This document shows positions 36,905 through 45,020 of a DNA stretch of 61,878 nucleotides, in pieces; within the stretch, counting starts at the first letter, position 1, and every line of letters starts with the position of its first letter. This DNA is from an uncultured Prevotellaceae bacterium. Its GTDB lineage: Bacteria; Bacteroidota; Bacteroidia; Bacteroidales; Bacteroidaceae. Made by a program: the position numbers and the translations under genes. The notes beneath the pieces are model-generated. The model saw only the letters and a program-made list of their open reading frames with translations. It did no database searches and was not told where the DNA came from. The stretch lies in NCBI GenBank assembly GCA_947168395.1, contig CAMVLT010000018.1:1-61878 (forward strand). Reading direction: 5' to 3'.

Positions 36905-38032
36905 TTAGTTCTTCAAGTCTTCCGCCACCCACTGCACCCACTCGTCAATGTTGTAGGTGAGTTTACGCGCAATGGGCAAGGTGATGAGAACGTCGGGGGC
37001 AATGCCAAGACCTTCAGATGAGAAGTCCTTCTCGTAGAAGCCTGAGTCAACGGTCGTGGCATAGAAAACGCCAAGGCGGCTGTTTGGCAATCGTTCCGTT
37101 CGGCAGTTGCCAGTCAGTTCGCAGCCAAAGGTGTTTCCAATGCCATACACTTTGGCGCGGTGGCTGTGCTTCTTGACAAATTCGGCAAGGCTTTCCGCGG
37201 CGCTCGCCGTCATGAAGTCTATCAAGACGGCTGCCCGCTTGATGCGAGTCGACGTTTGGCGAGTGGAGCCGTCGTCACTTTCGCCCTGCTTCACGAAATT
37301 GTCTCTCGAGGCCTCGCTTTTTTCAATCAGATAGTTGGCATTGGCAGATGAGGGCTGCTGTTCAAGCAGATTCTTCCAGAAGAGAAGGTTCTTGGGCGTG
37401 TTGCGAAACCATTTGATTTCGCGCTTGTAAGTGTGGTCGTAAAGTAAATCGTAATACTGCTCCCAAACGGCATCGCTGCCGCCGCCATTGCCGCGAATGT
37501 CGATGATGAGATTCTCACAGTCAGATGCCAAGAACTGCTGCAAGGCTTTAATCGCTCCTTCATGGAAATCCTGTTCGCAAGACGGGACGCGGATGAGCCA
37601 CGTGAGGGAGTCCACTTTGCAGGAAACGGGCATCGGCGCATATTCGAAGCTTCCCGGATTGGTGAGCAGCGTGCTGTCGGACTTTACGATTGCATCCTGA
37701 GCCAGGTTCGCCTCAGCCATGTGGAACGTCTCGGACTCAAGCAGGATGTGCCTGTCGAACCGGGTGTAGAACCATAGGACATAATCCGTGGCAGCTTGTT
37801 CCAAATCTTTATCCCCTTCGCAAAGTTGCTTGCGGATTTGCTTCTTCAAGGCTTTGTATTCACGCTTGTAGCCTTTCTGCATGATGGCATCGAAGGGTGC
37901 GTAGTTCTCTTCCACGAAACTGACCAGATAGTCGTAGTCCTCCAAGTCTCTTTTCAGGCTATCGGGCACGGCGGCGATGGAGAATTTGGCGGTGAGGGCG
38001 AGGAGGATGGTTAGAATGATTTTCTTGTTCAT
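36905..38032 (-). CDS. Secreted S41 family (C-terminal processing) peptidase-like protein
   Basis: 375 residues with signal peptide MNKKIILTILLALTAKFSIA. The S41 signature NLIIDIRGNGGGSDAVW is near residue 180, and the nucleophile region VLIDFMTASAAESLAEFVKK is near 270-285 (serine in TASAAE). No PDZ domain is evident. It probably cleaves or scavenges peptides in the periplasm or outside. The next gene on the same strand starts 125 bp upstream and also encodes an exported protein. Confidence 0.8.
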   Translation of the reverse strand: MNKKIILTILLALTAKFSIAAVPDSLKRDLEDYDYLVSFVEENYAPFDAIMQKGYKREYKALKKQIRKQLCEGDKDLEQAATDYVLWFYTRFDRHILLESETFHMAEANLAQDAIVKSDSTLLTNPGSFEYAPMPVSCKVDSLTWLIRVPSCEQDFHEGAIKALQQFLASDCENLIIDIRGNGGGSDAVWEQYYDLLYDHTYKREIKWFRNTPKNLLFWKNLLEQQPSSANANYLIEKSEASRDNFVKQGESDDGSTRQTSTRIKRAAVLIDFMTASAAESLAEFVKKHSHRAKVYGIGNTFGCELTGNCRTERLPNSRLGVFYATTVDSGFYEKDFSSEGLGIAPDVLITLPIARKLTYNIDEWVQWVAEDLKN

Positions 38033-38157
38033 TGTTCGTTTCTTATTTGTCTTTACCTATACGCCGTAATCGCGTAAATATGATGCTACGGGGCGTTCTT
38101 GCTATAGCAAGCGACAAGAGGTCGAGTGGCAAATTCGCCTGAACTGAGAACGAAGTC

Positions 38158-39162
38158 TCATCGCGTGACTATTACGTGCGTCGTTACGGGCTTGTCAATA
38201 AGGATGGTCTCTCCATTCAGCCTTTGAATTTGCTGGTTGTTTACTTTGCAGCTGCCCGAATACCAATAATTATTGAAATAATGGAACCAGTAGGTAGGCA
38301 ATCCTTTGGTAATGTCGTAGCCGATGTCCTGCATTACGATGATGCAGGAACCGTTGTAGTACCCAAAGTAATCCTCATTGGGACAAGCGTTCTTCATCTG
38401 TGTGTCGAAGGGGATCCACCCGTAGCCCTCCAGATAGAAATCGCCCCATGCATGATATTCTCCAATGAGCCGGACGCAGATGTTATGGCGCGAGGGGATA
38501 CCCTTGTAGCGTAGCAGGTTGATGGTAAGAGTGGTAAAGTCGCCACATTCCCCGCCTCCTTCTTCTAGAATCTTGTCCAGCGTACGCCATTTGCCATGGA
38601 TATAGCGGAAGTGGCTGGCCACATACTCATAGCAGCGGCGGGCATAGTCGAGCACATTGGCCGATTGTGCCCAAATGCTGTCGCCAATATGCACCACGAA
38701 GGGATGGCGGGTCATGACATATTCGCCCCTGTCGCCCAGGTATTTCCTGCACGGCTCGCTGTTGGGGTTGTATGGAAGTGTTTCCGTGATTTTCGAGACG
38801 TCCACCTTCACTATAATGGGCTGGACATCGAAGGTATAAGAATGTACGTACTGCTGGCCGGGGAAATCCTTGATATCGACGACCAAGACGTGGTTTCCGT
38901 ACTTGTTCTCTACGATGACCTGCCCGTCGGAGCATGACAGATTGGATATAATCTGATACTCGTTGGTTCTTGGTACGGGAAACAGATTAACGAAACGTGT
39001 CAATTGCCCGTCTCCCTCCTTTGTAAACGTCACTTGATTTGTGTAATTGAATGCCTTGTCAGCATAGCGTATCTGCTTGAACGCATCATTTGCAGGTTCC
39101 TGAGCCGTCACGGTGAATATGGCGGCGGGGGCGAGGATGATTGACAGGATGCTTTTCTTCAT
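38158..39162 (-). CDS. Secreted transglutaminase-like (papain-fold) protein
   Basis: 334 residues with an N-terminal signal (MKKSILSIILAPAAIFTVTA). The Cys-His-Asp triad of transglutaminase-like domains is visible: GGGECGDFTTLT near residue 205, GEYHAWGDFYL near 237 and GWIPFDTQM near 250. The N-terminal half is beta-rich. Members of this family are usually peptidases or amidases and not cross-linking enzymes. It follows a small membrane-anchored protein gene by 7 bp and is probably co-transcribed. Confidence 0.82.
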   Translation of the reverse strand: MKKSILSIILAPAAIFTVTAQEPANDAFKQIRYADKAFNYTNQVTFTKEGDGQLTRFVNLFPVPRTNEYQIISNLSCSDGQVIVENKYGNHVLVVDIKDFPGQQYVHSYTFDVQPIIVKVDVSKITETLPYNPNSEPCRKYLGDRGEYVMTRHPFVVHIGDSIWAQSANVLDYARRCYEYVASHFRYIHGKWRTLDKILEEGGGECGDFTTLTINLLRYKGIPSRHNICVRLIGEYHAWGDFYLEGYGWIPFDTQMKNACPNEDYFGYYNGSCIIVMQDIGYDITKGLPTYWFHYFNNYWYSGSCKVNNQQIQRLNGETILIDKPVTTHVIVTR

Positions 39163-39169
39163 TGTTCGT

Positions 39170-39637
39170 TTATTTCTGGTGAACTATTCTATGCTCGTCA
39201 AGGTATAGCTTCGTCTTGACGTGGAATTTCAGATTGGAATTATAGATGTTACAGGAATCTATACCGAAGTAGCTTACGATGTCCCTATTGATAGTTGCAC
39301 GCGAAACAACCTTGTTACCTTTTGCGAATAGCAGCTGGAAATAGCTATCGAACACAGCCGCACGTTCTATATCCCTTTTTATGCATGACATCAATTCGAG
39401 GTGACTGTTTTTCTCGAAGAAGTCGCAGCTATATGGTGCTACTACATAGACACTGTCAGACGGCGTACAATCTTCGGACAAGTCGAACTCCTCGCCAACA
39501 CCGATGTGCGACAAATGGTTCACAATGCTTTCTGTGTCACTCTTTAATAAGATGCGTGTATCAAAAAAGAAATGGTAATAAATACCACCTGCCACACATA
39601 AGAGGATGATTGCTGAAATGAATAACGCTTTCTTCAT
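39170..39637 (-). CDS. Small membrane-anchored protein of unknown function
   Basis: 155 residues from ATG 39637. An N-terminal membrane helix (MKKALFISAIILLCVAGGIY) is followed by a soluble domain with several cysteines (DLSEDCTPSD, YSCDFFEKN, LMSCIKRDI, GIDSCNIYN). No family is recognised. The frame is open upstream to 39877, but I favour the ATG next to the signal-like helix. It lies 7 bp upstream of the transglutaminase gene, so the two may act together. Confidence 0.6.
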   Translation of the reverse strand: MKKALFISAIILLCVAGGIYYHFFFDTRILLKSDTESIVNHLSHIGVGEEFDLSEDCTPSDSVYVVAPYSCDFFEKNSHLELMSCIKRDIERAAVFDSYFQLLFAKGNKVVSRATINRDIVSYFGIDSCNIYNSNLKFHVKTKLYLDEHRIVHQK

Positions 39638-39659
39638 GACTGTATCGTTTTGTTTGTTC

Positions 39660-39877
39660 TTTATATATAACGATGTTGTCGTATTCGAAGTTGGTCTAAG
39701 GCCGTTAAATCTTCTTAACTGCAGGACATAAATCGGCGCGGAACTGATTCCTATCCATTCCAGAGGCATCGCCAAACGCCGTTCTACCAGATAAAGTTTC
39801 AGCCCGCGCCTAAACGCGAGCATCAACTCTTCTCTTCTCGGTAGATATTTTGGCGAAATTTCTGGAATAAGAATCAA
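39660..39877 (-). other. Leader open frame ahead of the membrane protein gene
   Basis: This 218-bp stretch stays in frame with the downstream gene and reads SPKYLPRREELMLAFRRGLK, then PLEWIGISSAPIYVLQLRRF and NGLRPTSNTTTSLYIKNKQN. The residue pattern is low in complexity and could be a repeated intergenic element that happens to be open. It might also be a true N-terminal extension or a leader peptide. Confidence 0.35.
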
Positions 39878-39930
39878 AAAGTCAACGCTTCCTTATGTTG
39901 TTTCTATATGTTATATCCTATCCACTCATG

Positions 39931-40734
39931 TCATTTTAACAAGTTCCTATTTTCATCGTTCTCCAGAACACGCATCTGATTGATGGCAATCTGGTTGAGA
40001 CGTATCAGTCTTTCCCTCTGCGGAACACCTTCATCTATAAGCACAGCATTGATGTTCTCCATATTGGCAAGGCAAATCAGCTCATTGATGGAGGCATAGT
40101 CACGGATGTTTCCTTTTAATTCAGGATGAGCTTCACGCCATTGCTTGGCTGTTTGTCCGAACATGGCCACATTGAGTACGTCCGCCTCCTCTGCATAAAT
40201 GATGCTGGCCTGTGCTGGGGTCACCTCTTCAGGAATCAGGTTCTGTTTGATGGCATCCGTATGAATACGGTAGTTGATTTTTGACAGTTCACGCTTTGCT
40301 GTCCATCCGAGTTGCTTCTGCTCGTCTGTCTTCATGCGCTCGAACTCCTGAATCAAGTAAAGTTTGAACTGGGGTGATACCCATGTGGCGAACTCAAAGG
40401 CAATGTCCTTATGGGCATACGTACCACCGTAGCGGCCAGCCTTGGCGATGATTCCGCGCGAGTTAGTCTTCTCTACCCATTGCTTTACAGAGAGGATGAA
40501 ACGATTCAGACCCGCTGCATTTTTAATTCCCTCGAATTCGGGGGAATTAAAATTCGGATTATACATAGACTCCCAGATGCCGAGGAATTCGATGGTGTTC
40601 TTGTTACGGAGCCACTTCTCTATAAGTGCCAGCCCGTTTTCTATATTACGCACCATATCTGTGAGCGAGATGTAGTCGCGCTCATCGATACTTACGACGG
40701 TTATCTGTGTGTTCTGTACAGTTATCTTTGCCAT
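39931..40734 (-). CDS. KilA-N domain protein
   Basis: 267 residues. The N-terminal KilA-N fold reads YISLTDMVRN and GLALIEKWLRNKNTIEFLGI, then FWVEK-like VKQWVEKTNSRGIIAKAGRY and GGTYAHKDIAFEFATWVSP, all typical. The C-terminal half is a helical domain common in Bacteroidetes homologues. KilA-N proteins bind DNA and are frequent in phages and genomic islands. The gene is monocistronic with its own promoter box and lies at the edge of a repeat-rich accessory region. Confidence 0.9.
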   Translation of the reverse strand: MAKITVQNTQITVVSIDERDYISLTDMVRNIENGLALIEKWLRNKNTIEFLGIWESMYNPNFNSPEFEGIKNAAGLNRFILSVKQWVEKTNSRGIIAKAGRYGGTYAHKDIAFEFATWVSPQFKLYLIQEFERMKTDEQKQLGWTAKRELSKINYRIHTDAIKQNLIPEEVTPAQASIIYAEEADVLNVAMFGQTAKQWREAHPELKGNIRDYASINELICLANMENINAVLIDEGVPQRERLIRLNQIAINQMRVLENDENRNLLK

Positions 40735-40766
40735 ATCTTAGCGTCTGATTTACAAACTTTGCGTTG

Positions 40767-40774
40767 CAAAGTTA
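40767..40774 (-). promoter_or_regulatory. TAACTTTG promoter box for the KilA-N gene
   Basis: A TAnnTTTG match on the minus strand, about 33 bp upstream of the ATG. Confidence 0.6.
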
Positions 40775-40863
40775 CAACATTTCCTTCAATCATTAGCCAG
40801 AAAACACAGACTTTAACATGATTCGAGCCATATTTTATAGAAGATGTGACAATTAGCGGTATA

Positions 40864-40959
40864 TTAGTCCATCAATCCGAGTAGATAAAGGATGCCAAGC
40901 TTCAATTCAATGAAGATGATACCACCACGACCACTGGCTACAAGAAGTAGGTTCTTCAT
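40864..40959 (-). CDS. Possible 31-residue hydrophobic peptide
   Basis: ATG at 40959 and TAA at 40866-40864 enclose MKNLLLVASGRGGIIFIELK plus a hydrophobic tail ending YLLGLMD. An AAGGAACTG stretch precedes the start. It could be a small membrane peptide or the tail of a lost gene. The rest of the gap between the KilA-N gene and the tandem repeat (40775-41069) shows nothing else I can name. Confidence 0.3.
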   Translation of the reverse strand: MKNLLLVASGRGGIIFIELKLGILYLLGLMD

Positions 40960-41069
40960 CAGTTCCTTTTAGACACTCATGCTCTCACACAAGTCTATGG
41001 GATTAGCTTTAGAAAGACCATAAAAGGCTTGCCTTGAAGTGGCAGACTCCAATCACGCAAAGTGGTGAT

Positions 41070-41389
41070 GGGGTATTAGGCTGCCCCTCCCTACTTTTGA
41101 GTGGACAGAGGCAAGCCTCTTATACATATCCTTCTTTGCGTGAAGTCGCCAGATGTCTTTCATTTTGAATATTGTTGTTCGAAGAACCTTCAAAGTCATA
41201 GTAACCCTAAAAGCTTGCTGTTTTATCTGGCTAGTTTCCCCGACATCGATAGTAGGGAGGGGTATTAGGCTACCCCTCCCTATTATTGAGAGGACAGAGG
41301 CAAGCCTCTTCTGCATATCTGCCCAGACATGATGTTGCCAGATATTTATCATTTTGAATATCGTGTTTCGAAGAACTATCAAAGTCATA
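41070..41389. repeat. Two direct 131-bp repeats with a 189-bp period
   Basis: Units 41070-41200 and 41259-41389 are the same length with no indels and are about 80% identical by eye (24 differences counted). Each starts GGGGTATTAGGCT, contains AGAGGCAAGCCTCT (a palindrome with a 2-base loop) and ends CAAAGTCATA. Unit 2 starts inside a 12-bp-stem hairpin, TAGGGAGGGGTA / TACCCCTCCCTA. The period is a multiple of three, and an open minus-strand frame (41388-41053) reads through both, giving repeated peptides such as KRLASV and GRGSLIP. Whether it is coding is open. Confidence 0.8.
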
Positions 41390-41640
41390 TAAACTATAAT
41401 GGCAGAAATGCTTTTGTCTGCTCTTTTATTCTTTCTACTACATCAATTCGTCTCATCGTTTATCGCACACCTTCGCTGCAAATATACGAACTTTTTGCAT
41501 TATTGCAAAACTTTCGTGCTAATATTTTAGTCTACTACTCCATTTTGGTAACAACCAGTGATTTCTGAACTGCTTTTTCTTTTTCGTTCATTTTGTAATA
41601 TACCGTAACTAAACCCGGAGTTTACCGTAACTAAACCGGA

Positions 41641-41659
41641 AGTTCCCACGGGGGGAACT
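41641..41659. repeat. AGTTCCC / GGGAACT palindrome near the VapE element
   Basis: AGTTCCCACGGGGGGAACT. Just upstream are two TTACCGTAACTAAACC-type words (41597-41640). The same palindrome type is found at 5432-5491 and 58974-58992. Confidence 0.65.
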
Positions 41660-41701
41660 CGGGAGGATGGGGAGTGGGGCGGGAAAAGATAGGCTTTCAT
41701 G

Positions 41702-41812
41702 AAAACACCTAACCTCCTACCTGAATCTTTGGAAATGCCTTTGTGGAAAGGGGTTTCGGCGAGGTAGGTGTTTGCGCAACACCTACCTGACACCTACCTT
41801 GACACCTACCTC
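41702..41812 (+). mobile_element. Left 111-bp inverted repeat of the VapE element
   Basis: It starts AAAACACCTAACCTCCTACC and ends in a run of GACACCTACC words. It is the reverse complement of 43169-43279 with 12 mismatches that I could count; the outer 28 bp are identical. Inside it AGGTAGGTGTT and AACACCTACCT form their own 11-bp hairpin around TGCGC. CCTTTGTGGAAAGG lies at 41738-41751. Confidence 0.85.
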
Positions 41813-41861
41813 GAATTTACCACAATTGAAGTGTTAAATGGGTGTTTTTAGAAGGGAAAAA

Positions 41862-41893
41862 TTTGGAGAATCGGAATTTATTTTGTACCTTTG
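41862..41893 (+). promoter_or_regulatory. Full TTTG-N20-TACCTTTG promoter for the VapE gene
   Basis: TTTG at 41862-41865 and TACCTTTG at 41886-41893, spacing 20 bp. It lies between the left inverted repeat and the start codon, so the gene is probably expressed from inside the element. Confidence 0.75.
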
Positions 41894-41958
41894 CACTTGA
41901 TATGAAGGCCATGAAAAGCACTGGCCTTAGTGATTAACAACTCTAATACTTACACACC

Positions 41959-43170
41959 ATGCAAAAAGAATTACTGATTAAAGGGAAGGCTGCAAATGCC
42001 TCCGTTGTGGAAATGCTCGCCGCTGAGCAGTTCCTTCATGAAAACTACCTCTTCCGCAGCAACGTGCTCAACGGGAAGGTAGAGTTTGCCAACAAGCCTG
42101 CCGAGGGCCAGCCTGCTGAGTTCAGAGCGCTGACGCAGAAGGCGCTGAACAGCATCATCCTCCGTGCCAAGCGCGAGGAGGTTTGCGAGCAGGGCAACCC
42201 CAAGGCTGACATTATGGAGTACGTCAATTCAGAAGATGTACGCGCGTATGACCCCATCCGTGAGTATCTCGATGGACTGCCCCAATGGGACGGTGAGAAC
42301 CATGTGGCCAACCTCTTCGGGCGAATTCCAGGCATCAGCAGCGAACAGCTGTCGTTTCTGGCTATCTGGCTGCGCTCTGCTGTGGCTCACTGGCTACAGA
42401 TGGACACGCTTCATGGAAATGAATGTGTGCCTACGCTGATTGGTGCTCAGGGTTGCGGCAAAACCACTTTCCTGCGCCGTCTGCTGCCTCAGCATCTTCG
42501 CGAGTACTTTCTGGATCACCTGAACCTCTCGAACAAGTTTGACAAGGAGATGGCGCTGACTAACAATCTGATTGTCAACCTCGACGAGTTAGACGCAATT
42601 CGTCCCAGCCAGCATCCGGCGCTGAAGCAGACACTCTCGAAAAGCAAGGTGAACGGACGGCCCATCTATGGTGCCTCGCAGGAAGACCGCCCTCGCTATG
42701 CTTCGTTCGTGGCCACGACCAACAATCCGCATCCGCTAACGGATGCCACTGGCAGCCGCCGCTACATCTGCCTCTCGATTCCACAGGGCAAGATGATTGA
42801 CAACGTGGGTGAGATTGACTATCAGCAGCTTTACGCCCAGGTGCTCTATGAGTTGCTGGAGCTGAAGGCCCCTTATTGGTTCAACAACGAAGAGGTGGCC
42901 CGCATACAGGAGCTGAATCTCGGCTACATGGTTCAGAAGGATATGACTGACATCGTTGCCTCCTGCTTCCGCAAGCCCAAGGAAGGTGAGCCGATGCTGT
43001 CGATGAACAGCGGTGAGATGTTGAAGCTGATTCAGCACGAATACCCGTCTGTGCCCATCAACCACAGTACCAAGATTCACCTGGGCTTTGCCATGAAGGA
43101 GCTGGGCTACGAGCACAGCACGAAGGGCAACGTGGCATTCTACAAGGTGGTGCCCCTGAAAGCCGCCTGA
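41959..43170 (+). CDS. VapE-type (virulence-associated E) P-loop helicase/primase-associated protein
   Basis: 403 residues. The N-terminal ~95 residues are helical; YDPIREYLDGLPQWDGENHV near 95 is typical of the VapE family. The P-loop is IGAQGCGKTTFLRRLLP near 160, Walker B is LIVNLDELDA near 208, and SKSKVNGRPIYGASQEDRPR with ATTNNPHPLTDATGSRRYI follow. The C-terminal ~70 residues look like a winged helix (DUF3874-like). VapE proteins are superfamily 3-like helicases of phage satellites and mobile elements, where they can start replication at iterons. Here the gene is bracketed by long inverted repeats and its stop codon touches the right one. Confidence 0.88.
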   Translation: MQKELLIKGKAANASVVEMLAAEQFLHENYLFRSNVLNGKVEFANKPAEGQPAEFRALTQKALNSIILRAKREEVCEQGNPKADIMEYVNSEDVRAYDPIREYLDGLPQWDGENHVANLFGRIPGISSEQLSFLAIWLRSAVAHWLQMDTLHGNECVPTLIGAQGCGKTTFLRRLLPQHLREYFLDHLNLSNKFDKEMALTNNLIVNLDELDAIRPSQHPALKQTLSKSKVNGRPIYGASQEDRPRYASFVATTNNPHPLTDATGSRRYICLSIPQGKMIDNVGEIDYQQLYAQVLYELLELKAPYWFNNEEVARIQELNLGYMVQKDMTDIVASCFRKPKEGEPMLSMNSGEMLKLIQHEYPSVPINHSTKIHLGFAMKELGYEHSTKGNVAFYKVVPLKAA

Positions 43171-43279
43171 GGTAGATGTCGGGGTAGGTGTCAGGTAGGT
43201 GTTGCGCAAACACCTACCTCACCAAAAGCCCTTTGTAGAAAGGCGTTTCGGAAGATTCAGGTAGGAGGTTAGGTGTTTT
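43169..43279 (-). mobile_element. Right 111-bp inverted repeat of the VapE element
   Basis: The reverse complement of 41702-41812 at the same length. It begins within the VapE stop codon. CCTTTGTAGAAAGG at 43230-43243 keeps its loop in the same orientation as the left copy (GTAG against GTGG), although the flanks are inverted. No target-site duplication is obvious outside the two repeats. Confidence 0.85.
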
Positions 43280-43350
43280 GGCGAATAAAGTGTTTTCAGC
43301 CGGTTTACAACAAATTTCCAAAATCGTTTCGGAGTTTCTGCTTTATTTTG

Positions 43351-43358
43351 TAATTTTG
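43351..43358 (+). promoter_or_regulatory. TAATTTTG promoter box for the 61-residue gene
   Basis: A TAnnTTTG match 19 bp before the ATG at 43378. Confidence 0.55.
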
Positions 43359-43377
43359 CACCAAAATCAGGAATAAT

Positions 43378-43563
43378 ATGGAAAAGAGACACTTGGCGCT
43401 GAAGAAACTGCTGGCTGCCGTTGAGAAAGAATTGCTGCACAAACCCGACCGCAAGACGCTGGACCGGCTGTCGCTCCTGGCCGGGTTCCAGGACTGGGAC
43501 TCGTTTCAGGACGCCCTGCACGGTGACGCCAGCGCGGACGAGAACTATTTAAGTGAGAAGTGA
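43378..43563 (+). CDS. Small acidic/helical protein of unknown function
   Basis: 61 residues starting MEKRHLALKKLLAAVEKELL and containing LSLLAGFQDWDSFQDALHGD. It is helical with no recognised domain. A promoter box lies just upstream and a bidirectional terminator follows, which supports a real gene. It lies just outside the right inverted repeat of the VapE element, so it may be element cargo or the first host gene. Confidence 0.6.
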   Translation: MEKRHLALKKLLAAVEKELLHKPDRKTLDRLSLLAGFQDWDSFQDALHGDASADENYLSEK

Positions 43564-43593
43564 GAAGTGAGAGGTGAGAAGTGAACAATAAAA

Positions 43594-43638
43594 AATTTGC
43601 TACCGCCATACCTACGGACAGGACAGCGGTAGCAAATT
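43594..43638. terminator. Bidirectional terminator between the 61-residue gene and rplS
   Basis: AATTTGCTACCGC (43594-43606) pairs perfectly with GCGGTAGCAAATT (43626-43638), with A-rich sequence on the left and T-rich sequence on the right. Confidence 0.85.
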
Positions 43639-43665
43639 GTTCACTTTTCACTTTTACATTTTACC

Positions 43666-44028
43666 TTATTCAGCGGAAACGGGACGACGCTTCTCCTTAA
43701 TACGGGCAGCCTTACCAGTGAGCTTGCGCAGATAGTAGAGCTTAGCGCGACGAACCTTACCGACCTTGTTCACCTCGATAGAGTCGATGTTCGGCGACTC
43801 GATGGGGAAGATACGCTCCACACCCACGGTACCCGACATCTTGCGAACAGTGAAACGCTTCTTGTCACCGTGGCCGCAAATCTTGATGACGACACCACGA
43901 TAGAGCTGGATGCGCTCCTTTGAACCCTCGATAATTTTGTAAGCGACAGTGATAGTGTCACCAGCCTTGAACTCTGGGAACTTCTTGCCGGTTGCAAATG
44001 CTTCTTCAGCAACTTTAATTAAATCCAT
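43666..44028 (-). CDS. rplS: 50S ribosomal protein L19
   Basis: 120 residues. Core motifs: [60 protein letters not shown] and [20 protein letters not shown]. It sits at the 30S-50S interface. A promoter box lies upstream and a terminator downstream, so it is monocistronic here. Confidence 0.98.
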   Translation of the reverse strand: MDLIKVAEEAFATGKKFPEFKAGDTITVAYKIIEGSKERIQLYRGVVIKICGHGDKKRFTVRKMSGTVGVERIFPIESPNIDSIEVNKVGKVRRAKLYYLRKLTGKAARIKEKRRPVSAE

Positions 44029-44125
44029 TTTTACCTTAAACTAATTAAACGGTTGTTGTATCGTTCCAACGCAACATAACAGGCCTCTCGATACTTCCTG
44101 CCAGCGATTACGCGGAAAGCGGCTG

Positions 44126-44133
44126 CAAAGGTA
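44126..44133 (-). promoter_or_regulatory. TACCTTTG promoter box for rplS
   Basis: A minus-strand TAnnTTTG match about 98 bp upstream of the ATG. Confidence 0.6.
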
Positions 44134-44207
44134 CAAAAAAAAGTGAAAAGTGGAAAGTGAAAAGTAAAAAAAGTGCTGCCGAGGGCTTGTTTTTTATTAT
44201 TTTTTTG

Positions 44208-44215
44208 TATTTTTG
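44208..44215 (+). promoter_or_regulatory. TATTTTTG promoter box for the 5'-nucleotidase pair
   Basis: A TAnnTTTG match 21 bp upstream of the ATG at 44237. Confidence 0.55.
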
Positions 44216-44236
44216 CACCATAAATACCTATCGACT

Positions 44237-45001
44237 ATGAAGAAAAAGCTACTGATTCTTGCGCCATTGTGCGCTTTGCTCATGTCGGCATGCCGCTCGC
44301 ACTACGAGCTGGCTGGGGTGGAACGCACGAGGATTGTCGTCGACAGCCGCTACGACCAGAACCCCGACCAGGCACTGGCTGACTATCTGGCACCCTTCAA
44401 GCGGGTGAACGACAGCATCATGGGCCCCATTGTGGGACAGGTGGCCCGCAACATGCGCGCCAACCGTCCTGAAAGCAACCTGTCGAACCTGCTGGCCGAC
44501 ATCCTGGTGTGGGCGGCCAAGGACTATAACGAAAAGCCCGTGCTCGGCGTCTACAACATGGGCGGCATACGTGCCGATCTGACTCGCGGCAACGTCACCT
44601 ATGGCGACGTGCTGAACGTGGCGCCCTTCGAAAACAAGATTTGCTTCGTTACCCTGACAGGTGAGCAGCTCATGCAGCTGTTCCGCGAGATTGCTGGCAC
44701 GGGCGGCGAAGGCGTCAGCCACGGTACGGAGATGGTCATCACCAAGGACAATGAACTGGTGTCGGTGCGGCTGCACGGCCAGGAGATTGACCCCAATGCC
44801 GCTTATCGAGTGACTACCATCAACTACTTGTTGGAAGGCAACGACAAGATGATGGCCTTCAGGAAGGGTACCAATAAAGTGTCGCCCGAAGATGCCAGCA
44901 ACAACACCCGCTTCCTCATTATGAACTACTTCAAGGACAAGCAGTCGAGAGGCGAAGTGGTGGACTCAAAAGTGGAGGGGAGAATCAAAATTGAACGTTG
45001 A
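44237..45001 (+). CDS. 5'-Nucleotidase C-terminal domain lipoprotein
   Basis: 254 residues from ATG 44237. A lipoprotein signal ends LCALLMSACRS. The rest is the 5'-nucleotidase substrate-binding domain alone: SNLSNLLADILVWAAK, YNMGGIRADLTRGNVTYGDV, NVAPFENKICFVTLTGEQL and YRVTTINYLLEGNDKM. This domain normally follows the metallophosphatase domain in one chain. Here it comes first, and the catalytic half is encoded by the next gene 19 bp downstream. The two products probably meet in the periplasm to form one enzyme. Confidence 0.88.
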   Translation: MKKKLLILAPLCALLMSACRSHYELAGVERTRIVVDSRYDQNPDQALADYLAPFKRVNDSIMGPIVGQVARNMRANRPESNLSNLLADILVWAAKDYNEKPVLGVYNMGGIRADLTRGNVTYGDVLNVAPFENKICFVTLTGEQLMQLFREIAGTGGEGVSHGTEMVITKDNELVSVRLHGQEIDPNAAYRVTTINYLLEGNDKMMAFRKGTNKVSPEDASNNTRFLIMNYFKDKQSRGEVVDSKVEGRIKIER

Positions 45002-45020
45002 ACATTGAACGTTGAACATT

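Noticed and set aside
41702..43279. Classical insertion sequence
   Set aside because: The enclosed protein is a P-loop VapE-type helicase with no DDE, HUH or serine recombinase motif, and I see no target-site duplication.
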